From positions 1-11,987 of the forward strand of contig JAZQFJ010000073.1 in assembly GCA_045539475.1 (NCBI GenBank): a stretch of DNA of 11,987 bases, read 5' to 3'. The DNA comes from SIG480 sp045539475. Its GTDB lineage: Bacteria > Bacillota > Clostridia > Oscillospirales > JAAYXM01. The position numbers and the translations under genes were made by a program. This document shows positions 1 through 7,100 of this stretch, piece after piece; within the stretch, counting starts at the first letter, position 1; each line of letters begins with the position of its first letter. Below the pieces are notes generated by a model that ran no database searches, had not been told where the DNA came from, and saw only the letters and a list, made by a program, of their open reading frames with translations.

Positions 1-234
1 GCAAAGGACGGCTGGAAGCTTCTTCTCTCCGGCGGCGAGTGCCTTGAGCTTCCGCAGGCGCCGAGCTTTGCCCCGCAGTTCCGCTTTAAGCACGAAAGTC
101 TTCCGGTTAAAAAATACTTGAAGCAGATTATCGAAGAGGGCGTTGCCCACCACGTTTGCCTTGTTTACGGTGATTACCGCGAGGACTTAAAGCTCTGGGC
201 ACAGTATACAGGGCTTAGCATAGCAGAAATATAA
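1..234 (+). CDS. L-fucose/L-arabinose isomerase-like protein, C-terminal fragment (5' end outside window)
   Basis: The frame is open from base 1 and stops with TAA at 232-234, giving the last 77 residues of a larger protein. The segment GVAHHVCLVYGDYREDL (residues 47-63 of the fragment) resembles the C-terminal end of the L-fucose isomerase family, in which a His from a similar HH-x(3)-YGD segment helps bind the catalytic divalent metal. Here the two His are codons 148-153. Enzymes of this family interconvert aldoses and ketoses in the cytoplasm; the sugar cannot be told from this fragment. Full-length family members run to roughly 450-600 residues, so most of the gene lies upstream. Only 16 nt separate it from the next gene, which suggests co-transcription. 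The family call is from motif memory and is fairly likely; fucose specificity is not implied. Confidence 0.7.
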   Translation, partial: AKDGWKLLLSGGECLELPQAPSFAPQFRFKHESLPVKKYLKQIIEEGVAHHVCLVYGDYREDLKLWAQYTGLSIAEI

Positions 235-250
235 CAGGAGGAAACGCACG

Positions 251-1042
251 ATGAAAAACTTAAAAGATAAGGTCTGGCTTTTGGGCGAAACACCGGGAAG
301 CCACCACAACGTTACGGATTACAATCTTCCGGGCGTGAACACAATGACGCCGATGGAAGGCCTTGAATTTCTCGGAATCCGCAATCTCTGCCGTATGAAG
401 ATGCGCGTGGACAGGGGGCTTACCTATATGGAAGACCCGTATATCGTCGGCGATGCAATGGACAAGTGCTGCCTGTCGCTCCTCGGCTCCGGCGAATGGA
501 GACCGGACGGAGGAAAAATGGACGATATGGATGAAATCCTCGCCGTTGCGAAGAAGGACAAGAGAATCGTTGCTGCGATAAATGACGACTTTATGTGCGG
601 CGACCGTCCGCTTATCTACACTCCCGAGGTTCTCCGTCAGCAGAGAGAAACGCTCCACAGCGCGCTTGACCGCCCGCTTGAGCTGTGGTCGGTATACTAC
701 GACCGCGACCTTGATAAGGACGTTTTTGCACAGTCACGCGAGTTTGACGTTACCACCTACTGGACATGGTACAGCGAAAATTTAAAGGATATTGAAAAGA
801 GCCTTCGGTGGGCACGCTCACTTACAAAAGAGGGAAGAGTTATCCTCGGTGTTTACACCTATGACTACGGCAATGGTTGCCCGATTCCGGACGACCTTAT
901 GAAGTTCCAGCTTGACTTCTCATATGAGAAGATGCTCTCCGGAGAGATTGAGGGTATCATGCTCAACGGCAGCTGCAATATGGATCTTGGTCTTTCAGCC
1001 ACAGATATAACCAAAAAGTGGCTTGATGATATGACAGATTAA
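251..1042 (+). CDS. Conserved-looking cytoplasmic protein of unknown function, probable (beta/alpha)8 barrel
   Basis: This is a 263-residue protein with no signal peptide or membrane segment, so it should be cytoplasmic. AGGAGG at 236-241 lies 9 nt before the ATG and supports this start. I do not recognise the family. Eight short hydrophobic strand-like segments alternate with helices: KVWLLGE, FLGIRNLCRMKM, CCLSLLGSGEW, RIVAAINDDFM, LELWSVYYDRD, DVTTYWTWY, RVILGVYTYDYG and IEGIMLNGSC. This fits a TIM barrel. Acidic and aromatic residues cluster at strand ends (NDD, YDRD, YTYDYGNG), as in sugar-active barrels, and there are several Cys. It sits 16 nt after an isomerase-like gene and 28 nt before a secreted glycan-system protein. 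A role in sugar or oligosaccharide metabolism is therefore plausible, but this is inference; hydrolase, epimerase or lyase activity cannot be separated. Confidence 0.88.
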   Translation: MKNLKDKVWLLGETPGSHHNVTDYNLPGVNTMTPMEGLEFLGIRNLCRMKMRVDRGLTYMEDPYIVGDAMDKCCLSLLGSGEWRPDGGKMDDMDEILAVAKKDKRIVAAINDDFMCGDRPLIYTPEVLRQQRETLHSALDRPLELWSVYYDRDLDKDVFAQSREFDVTTYWTWYSENLKDIEKSLRWARSLTKEGRVILGVYTYDYGNGCPIPDDLMKFQLDFSYEKMLSGEIEGIMLNGSCNMDLGLSATDITKKWLDDMTD

Positions 1043-1070
1043 ACCATAAAATTTTAGGAGGAAAAAGAAA

Positions 1071-4064
1071 ATGAAAAGATTATTATCACTTATCCTCGCA
1101 CTGGCACTCGTCGCCGGAATGATCCCCGCAGTTTTTGCAACGGAAACGGAAAATGTAATATGGAGTCCAAAGTATTTGTTTAATAGTAGTACCGGATTAA
1201 CAACTTTTACGGTTGGCTCAAAGGTGACTGCAGGCGACTCTGCAATGTGGGAGGTTGTCGGTATGCCGGGGTTAAATTCCTCGACAGCCCTTAACGGAAA
1301 TGAGATGACTTTTTCTGTAGCGACGGCCACGGGATGGAACCCTGATAATGATAATGCACTTGTTCTTTCTCTGAGTGTAGATAAGACAGGTCGTTATGCT
1401 TCTGAATTGATATTCCGCGAAGATCAAGCATATACAGGACTCATAGATTGCTATATTGTGCATAAAGATGTTGTAACAGAAAAAAACTGGGATGTAACAC
1501 AAACAGGTTTCTTATCGGATATGATTTCCGAGGCGAAGAGGGATGATTTAACTGCTGATGTACAGTATATTGCTTCGTGTGATATTAATAAGAATTCCGG
1601 TGAAGGGAAAACATATTGGAAGTCTTCTGATGTCGCACTTAAAGCAGGCGAGAACTATTTGTTCTTTGTCATCAATATTCCGAAAGCACAAGGAAGCGGT
1701 AACAGAGCGTTTGGACTGATAAAGTCTTACGAGTTAACCTGCAAAGGAACAATCACTACAAGTGTTGACACAACAGAACTCAGAGTCGGCGGATCAACAC
1801 CGATCAGTGCCGTTGTAACAGACGGTATAGGAACAGTTGTTGATACTGATGTCACCTATACAAGCTCAGATGAAACTGTTGCAAAAGTAGAAGGTGGCGT
1901 TATAAAGGCAGTTGGCGAAGGAACTGCAACTATAACTGCAATCGCTGCTGTGAACGGAGTTACGGTTTCAGACAATGTGAAAATTACTTCTAAATTAGTT
2001 AAGGGAACAATCACTGCAACTGCTTCAAAAACAGCACTCAAGCTCGGAGAGACCGCAACAATCACTGCAACGGCAAAAGATGCAGACGGAAATTCCTCCA
2101 ATGCCGTTCTGTCATACAAAAGCTCAGATGAAAAGGTGGCAACGGTTGACGCTTCCGGTAAGGTAACACCGGTAGGTGAAGGTGAGGCAACTATCACCGT
2201 TTCTGCTGCGATTGACGGAATCCTTGTTGAAAATCAGGATGTAAAAATTTCTGTTTCTGTTGTTTGGGATCCGGTGTATAGCTTTATAAGAAGTGCTTTC
2301 AAAGTAGCTTGGGATGGATGGGATATTAGCGGAGCTACTGACATGTCAAACCTTGTTGAGTTGGTATCTACAGGTAAGTGGCAGTACTATGCCGGTATGA
2401 AGAAAGATGTTAATAACTATAATATAAACATTTCATCTTCTGCTATTGATGCTAATAATGTTATATTCTATACCGGACAAACAACTGCAAACGCATACGA
2501 TAATGCGCTTGTTCTGAAGGCTAACCTTGAAAGCACAGGCGTGTATAAGCCCACAGTCAATTTTAGAAGATATAACTACTGTGGAACACTTGATATCTAC
2601 TTTGTTCCCAAGGCATATGCAGAGAAGAAAAATTGGGACTTGACAAATCTCAGCGGAACAAGAGCTGTTGTCGATGATGCAAAGCTTCTCGGAACACAGA
2701 TAGGCAAAATTCCGACAATCGATATGCATACGGAGGCAGGAACATCCACTTCGTTCACGGCGGAAGAAGGTTTCTATCTCCCTGAAGGTGAGCACTATAT
2801 TGTTATGAGTATCGGTACAGGTGTTGGAGAAAATACTACACATCCTGATAAACGTCGCTACGGCTCTTTGACAAACATCACCCTTACCCGTCAGCCGACG
2901 GTGGAGACAACCGTTTCAAAAACAACTCTTGCAGTCGGTGACAGCGCAACGCTTACAAGCGGAGTGACAAGCGGAGAAAATCAGGATATAACTGCAACAA
3001 CCGAGGTTACTTATACGAGCTCAGACAGAAATGTTGTGCAGGTTTCGGGGAACAAAATAACCGCAGTGGGTGAAGGAACTGCAACCATCACAGCAACTGC
3101 CGCAAACGGAGCAACAGATACTGTTGAAATCAAGGTAGAAGCAAAGAAGATTTCTCTTGCATATACAACAAGTGTTGATGAGGAGAATATCGTCGTTGAA
3201 GCTCATAAAGCAGGCTCTGTAACGGTAAATGCTCCGGAAAAGACAGGTTACACTTTCAGCCACTGGGTACGCGGTACGGCGGCAAGCGGCGTATGGGTAT
3301 CGGCAGATGCAAGCTATACCTTTGACCTTGTTTCCCCCACATATCTCACTGCGATTTATGTGGACGAGGATGCAAAGATAGTAGAGTTCTTTAACGGAAA
3401 CAGTGAGCTTCTTGCTCAGGAAACGGTTAAAGCAGACGGAACCGTTGAAACACCTGTTAATCCTACAATGGTTGGCTTTAAGTTTCTTCGCTGGATAACC
3501 GCAAAGGATATTGAATTTGTAAATTCAGGTATTACTGCTCCGCTTACGCGAGTTGTTGCAGAGTTTGAAGATGATACGGCAACGTATAACGTAGCAGATC
3601 AGACTGATGTGAAATACGATACAGCAATTACAAAAACGTCAGACAACGAGGTTGCTTGGAAGCGCGGAGACGTAGTTGTAGGCTATGGTACATCGTATAC
3701 TTATAATGTCTGGGCAGATGTAGAAAGCATCACTTCTGAGGCAATTTCAGAGAAAAAACCACTTGTGTATATTGACCCGACGATTAAGACTGTCGGAACC
3801 GAAAAGGCTTGCATGATTGAGTTTGACGGTGCAGGAAAAGAAATCGTAGAGGTTGGTATTCTTTTCAGTAATTCAGGAACACCGGAGGTTGGAAGCTGCC
3901 AGTATAAGGCAACATCCAAGACCAACGGTGGAGACGACGGCCACGGTCAGTTCACCGCAAAGCCTGCAAACAACACGCAGACCGTAGCACGCGGATATCT
4001 TATCTATAACGAAAACGGCGAATACAAGACTGAATACAGCGAAGTTCTTTCTCTGAACAACTAA
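1071..4064 (+). CDS. Large secreted multi-domain protein with BIG2 Ig-like and InlB-like repeats
   Basis: This is a 997-residue protein. AGGAGG at 1056-1061 is 9 nt before the ATG. Residues 1-23 form a Sec signal peptide (MKRLL, hydrophobic core, AVFA cleavage motif). The domain order is: beta-rich module A (about 29-223), BIG2-like (225-307), BIG2-like (311-396), beta-rich module B (397-608), BIG2-like (611-691), two InlB/Listeria-Bacteroides-type repeats (694-835) with GYTFSHW and GFKFLRW motifs, a short linker domain, and a C-terminal domain (about 897-997) with two Cys that I do not recognise. BIG2 signatures include TYTSSDETVAKV and VGEGTATITA. No catalytic domain, LPXTG, SLH or choline-binding repeat is visible, so the protein is probably secreted, or held by partner binding. 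It lies 83 nt before the giant lyase gene and shares modules with it, which suggests an accessory glycan-binding or adhesive partner. Function is inferred from architecture only. Confidence 0.96.
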   Translation: MKRLLSLILALALVAGMIPAVFATETENVIWSPKYLFNSSTGLTTFTVGSKVTAGDSAMWEVVGMPGLNSSTALNGNEMTFSVATATGWNPDNDNALVLSLSVDKTGRYASELIFREDQAYTGLIDCYIVHKDVVTEKNWDVTQTGFLSDMISEAKRDDLTADVQYIASCDINKNSGEGKTYWKSSDVALKAGENYLFFVINIPKAQGSGNRAFGLIKSYELTCKGTITTSVDTTELRVGGSTPISAVVTDGIGTVVDTDVTYTSSDETVAKVEGGVIKAVGEGTATITAIAAVNGVTVSDNVKITSKLVKGTITATASKTALKLGETATITATAKDADGNSSNAVLSYKSSDEKVATVDASGKVTPVGEGEATITVSAAIDGILVENQDVKISVSVVWDPVYSFIRSAFKVAWDGWDISGATDMSNLVELVSTGKWQYYAGMKKDVNNYNINISSSAIDANNVIFYTGQTTANAYDNALVLKANLESTGVYKPTVNFRRYNYCGTLDIYFVPKAYAEKKNWDLTNLSGTRAVVDDAKLLGTQIGKIPTIDMHTEAGTSTSFTAEEGFYLPEGEHYIVMSIGTGVGENTTHPDKRRYGSLTNITLTRQPTVETTVSKTTLAVGDSATLTSGVTSGENQDITATTEVTYTSSDRNVVQVSGNKITAVGEGTATITATAANGATDTVEIKVEAKKISLAYTTSVDEENIVVEAHKAGSVTVNAPEKTGYTFSHWVRGTAASGVWVSADASYTFDLVSPTYLTAIYVDEDAKIVEFFNGNSELLAQETVKADGTVETPVNPTMVGFKFLRWITAKDIEFVNSGITAPLTRVVAEFEDDTATYNVADQTDVKYDTAITKTSDNEVAWKRGDVVVGYGTSYTYNVWADVESITSEAISEKKPLVYIDPTIKTVGTEKACMIEFDGAGKEIVEVGILFSNSGTPEVGSCQYKATSKTNGGDDGHGQFTAKPANNTQTVARGYLIYNENGEYKTEYSEVLSLNN
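1155..1739 (+). repeat. Beta-rich repeat module, copy A (gene at 1071, residues 29-223)
   Basis: This is the first copy of an unnamed ~200-residue unit. It starts with VIWSPKYLF, has a central segment NALVLSLSVDKTGRY, then GLIDCYIVHK, NW, and ends with a GENYLFFVINI strand before SYELT. The same order is seen in copy B, where the matching parts are VVWDPVYSF, NALVLKANLESTGVY, GTLDIYFVPK, NW and GEHYIVMSI. A beta-sandwich carbohydrate-binding type fold is my guess from the strand pattern. The coding stretch 1141-1200 is only about 33% G+C by hand count. Confidence 0.7.
1743..2258 (+). repeat. Tandem BIG2 (bacterial Ig-like group 2) domains 1 and 2
   Basis: Two consecutive Ig-like domains follow module A (residues about 225-307 and 311-396). 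Each has the BIG2 pattern: a strand with TxLxxGxT, then SSDExVAxV, a G-K/V-turn, and V-G-E-G-x-A-T-I-T. They act as rigid spacers or adhesive units in surface proteins. The DNA repeats too: AAGCTCAGATGAAA occurs at 1862-1875 and 2120-2133, and ACAATCACTGCAAC at 2007-2020 and 2058-2071. This fits duplication of the unit. Confidence 0.88.
2259..2894 (+). repeat. Beta-rich repeat module, copy B (gene at 1071, residues 397-608)
   Basis: Second copy of the unnamed unit, between BIG2 domains 2 and 3. It starts VVWDPVYSF, carries STGVYKPTVNFRRY, then GTLDIYFVPK, a NWDLT turn, and the late strand LPEGEHYIVMSI before LTNITLTR. Together with copy A and copy C (in the next gene) it defines the clearest form of the unit. 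The VYKPTVNFRRY part matches YYKPTFNYYKY of copy C. Confidence 0.75.
2901..3143 (+). repeat. BIG2 Ig-like domain 3
   Basis: Residues about 611-691 form a third BIG2 domain. It has KTTLAVGDSATL, then VTYTSSDRNVVQVSG and AVGEGTATITATAANG. The 14-nt stretch GAAGGAACTGCAAC at 3072-3085 is identical to 1917-1930 in BIG2 domain 1, so the two copies share recent ancestry or exchange. Confidence 0.88.
3150..3575 (+). repeat. Two InlB-type (Listeria-Bacteroides) beta-grasp repeats
   Basis: Residues about 694-835 carry two divergent repeats of the InlB B-repeat kind. Both have a V-x-x-P-x-x-x-G-[YF]-x-F-x-x-W core: APEKTGYTFSHW in the first and NPTMVGFKFLRW in the second. Each ends in a strand with A-I-Y or A-E-F. 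These small units occur in long surface proteins of Gram-positive bacteria and usually serve as stalks or binding surfaces. The second copy is the more typical. Confidence 0.7.
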
Positions 4065-4078
4065 ATAACATTCATCTA

Positions 4079-4118
4079 AAGGCGGGGGACGGGAGGCATT
4101 CTGTTCCCCGTATGCCTT
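4079..4118 (+). other. Imperfect GC-rich hairpin in the 83-nt gap before the giant lyase gene
   Basis: AAGGC (4079-4083) can pair with GCCTT (4114-4118), and GGGGA (4085-4089) with TCCCC (4105-4109), leaving an unpaired GTAT on the 3' side. A competing fold pairs AGGCAT (4094-4099) with ATGCCT (4112-4117). No T-run follows; the sequence continues with A-rich bases into the next ribosome binding site. It is therefore not a standard intrinsic terminator. It could be an mRNA-stabilising or processing hairpin between the two surface-protein genes, or chance. Confidence 0.4.
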
Positions 4119-4133
4119 AAAAACAACCAACAC

Positions 4134-4141
4134 AAAGGAGG
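4134..4141 (+). promoter_or_regulatory. Very strong ribosome binding site that fixes the start of the giant gene
   Basis: AAAGGAGG is a near-perfect complement of the 16S rRNA 3' end. It lies 6 nt before ATG 4148, which opens directly into a signal peptide. No other upstream ATG in this frame competes. Confidence 0.85.
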
Positions 4142-4147
4142 TTGCTT

Positions 4148-7100
4148 ATGAAATTGCGCAAAAGCATATCACTTATATTGGCAATATGCATGATAATCTC
4201 GCTTCTGCCGGAAGTAACGTTTTTTGCTTCGGCGGCAGGCGTGAAGAAAATCAGCACGGAATATAACTTTACCAGAGCCGCGTTTAATAACGTGCAGTTT
4301 ACCGATGAGCTTGGTGCGGCAAGCTGGAGCGCAAAATGCGTTACGGATTCATCAATGCTGAACCGTGAGATTTCGACGGGTGAATGGATTTACCGCGGCG
4401 GAACGCAAACATATAATAATCCGCCTTCCACAAGCACTTATGTGGGTTATTTCAACCACGCCACGATAGATGTTTTAAATACCGGTTTTTCCATTTACAG
4501 CAGTGCGGCAGGCTCCGGCCTTAATACAACCGTTCTTGAAATAGAGGTTGATAAGGACGATTATTACAAGCCGACGTTTAATTATTACAAGTACAACAAA
4601 AACGGTGTTTTAAACGTTTATCTTGTAGATAAGGCTGAGTTTGACGGCAGAAGCGGCTGGGATATAACAAATTACAGCTATGCCGTAAATCAGATAATCA
4701 AGCCGATGATTGATAATACCACGCCTTACGTTACGATAACAAAGCTTGGAAGCGTTGATACGTACGATGAGGATGCGGTTTCCAACACAACAACAACCGG
4801 CTCATACACAAATGAGAATGCAATATACATTGAAAAGGGTACATATTATCTCTTTATAAATATGACCGAGGGCGAATGCGGCGTAAATACGCGCTACCTG
4901 CACATTGAAAGCATCGAGCTTGTGCGTGAAGAGCCGCTTCCGCCGCTTACCGATATTGAAGTTTCCGATCAGGAAATTTCCGTTGGAAAAAAGCTTGATA
5001 TAGAAGACCAAATCGTATGGAAGAGCAACGGCTCCGTGCTTGAAGGTACGGGCGATGTAACCTATGAGGTTATTGATAACGCCTCCGGTGCGCTTCTTGA
5101 AGGCAGGGACGGAAACATCTACGCAAGAGTGCCGGGAACGGCAACTCTTCGCGTGACCGGAGAGATGGACGGGGATTTTGCATATAAGGATATCAACGTC
5201 ACGGTAAGAGAGGACAACTCTTACTCCGGCGTAGAGCAGAAGATGTTCTTCTTCCTCAGCGGATATGCGGATACGAGTACGGCGCTTACGTTTGTTGCGG
5301 ATGAGATGAATGCGGAAAATTTTGCGGAAAGCTTCCGCTTCTCCGAATACGGCGATGTACGTCCGTGGGCGATGGTGTCAGCAAATGTAACTCGAAAGAA
5401 CAGTAAGGGGGCATTCTTCCCGCACGACAGCCAGTATCTTGATTTGTCGATGAATGATGCGGGCGAATGGGTTGCCTTCAAGGTGAAAGTGCCGGCACCG
5501 GGAAAGTACGCCATAGATATAGGCTGTTACTGCTATAAAAACGGCGGTCTTGCAAAAATCTATATGCTGCCGTATGACGAAGAGGTAATGACCTTTCAGA
5601 ACATAGCAGATAATATCGACACATACGCAAGCGAGGAAACCTTCGCGGCAGAGGCAGATACATATATTGCCGAGGATGCAAACTCAGGGCCTAAGATGCA
5701 GAGCATGATGGGCACCTTCGTTGCAGATGAAAGCCTTGATTATTCAAAGGGATATACGGATTATCTTATGATAATCAAGTCTGATTACAGCAGAATAAAT
5801 CCTGCAAGAAGCTATATCTATCTCCACACAATAAATTTCGTCGGCTCGGGAGATATTGCGGAAGCGGAAGTTGACATAACGGACTCAGGCCTCGGCATCG
5901 GCGAAACGATGGAGATATGCGGCGTTTCGGCAAAGAATGCCGTGGGCGGTACGTTTGATTTAAGCGGTGCGTATATCGAGCACAGCGTGAAAGACGGCTC
6001 GGAGGATATCTTAGAGCTTACGGAGGGCGGAAAAACCTTCAGGGCAAAGGATAACGGAACGGCGGTTATAGAAACGCTTATTCTACTTGACGGATGTGCA
6101 TATGTAAAGGAGACGGAAATAACCGTTGCTCCCGAGCTTATGAGCCGCGCGGCATATCTCTACAGCGTGGGAAATGCCGTTGTGGGAAAGCAGGTAGAGC
6201 TTACAAGCCGGATTGAGCAGGAAAACCGTAAGGTGCTTTCCGTCGGTGAGATTGAGAGCGTCGAGATAATTTCGGAAGAGCCTGCCGGCGAGGTGGTGAC
6301 GCTTCTTCCCGACGGAAAAACGCTTGAAGCGATCGGTACGGGAAGCGTTACGCTACGCGGTGTTGTAGCTGCGCGCGGGAAAAGATATACCACGGAAGAG
6401 ATAACGGTCGTTGTAAGTCCGATTACAACGCCGTATCCGGCAAGCTTCTCAATTTCCTTCCCGAGGGTATCATACAGCGATAACGTTGAATTTTTAAGCC
6501 ATTACGAGCGCTATACCGCAGAGAGAAACTGGGTTTTCAACAAGATTGTGAACTATTCAAGTGGGTATGACAGGATAAAGCTTTCGGCGTATGACCACGC
6601 GGCTATCGTGTGGAAGAAAAACGTTGAGCCGAGATATATCGCGTTTAAGACCTTCTTCTCGGCTCCCGGAAAATATGAGGTCACGCTTGAAGGCGTTTCG
6701 CGTTACCGTGCGGCAAACGCAGAGGTATATGCTGTTCCGTTCAGCCGCGAGAATGAAAGCAAGCTTGAAAGCCTTATGCAGAACGGAAATGAATACTATC
6801 TCGGGCATATAGATATGTATGACCCGGATGAGTCCTCCGCAGGAATAAAGAACACTGTGACAGCGGAGGGTGCAACGGGCGAGATAGCTTTGGCGGGAGA
6901 ATATCTTGTTGTTTTGAAGCTTGCGCCCGGAAAGTCCGCTGCGGCAGGGCGTGATGATGACTGCCTGTACATCAAGCATATTTATTTTAAGAACAAAAGC
7001 GCATTTGCTTCGGTTGAGCTTAAGGCGGAAAATAACGTAACGCAGCTTGAGGCGGGAAGCGAGCTTGTGCTTACCCCGAAGCTTTATTCGGGCGACGGCT

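Noticed and set aside
260..658. A 132-codon - strand frame opposite the barrel-like gene
   Set aside because: The + gene has an AGGAGG site at proper distance, tight spacing to both neighbours and a regular strand/helix pattern; the opposite frame has none of these.
4079..4118. Intrinsic terminator after the gene ending at 4064
   Set aside because: The hairpin is imperfect and is followed by A-rich sequence, not a T-run, so read-through into the lyase gene is more likely.
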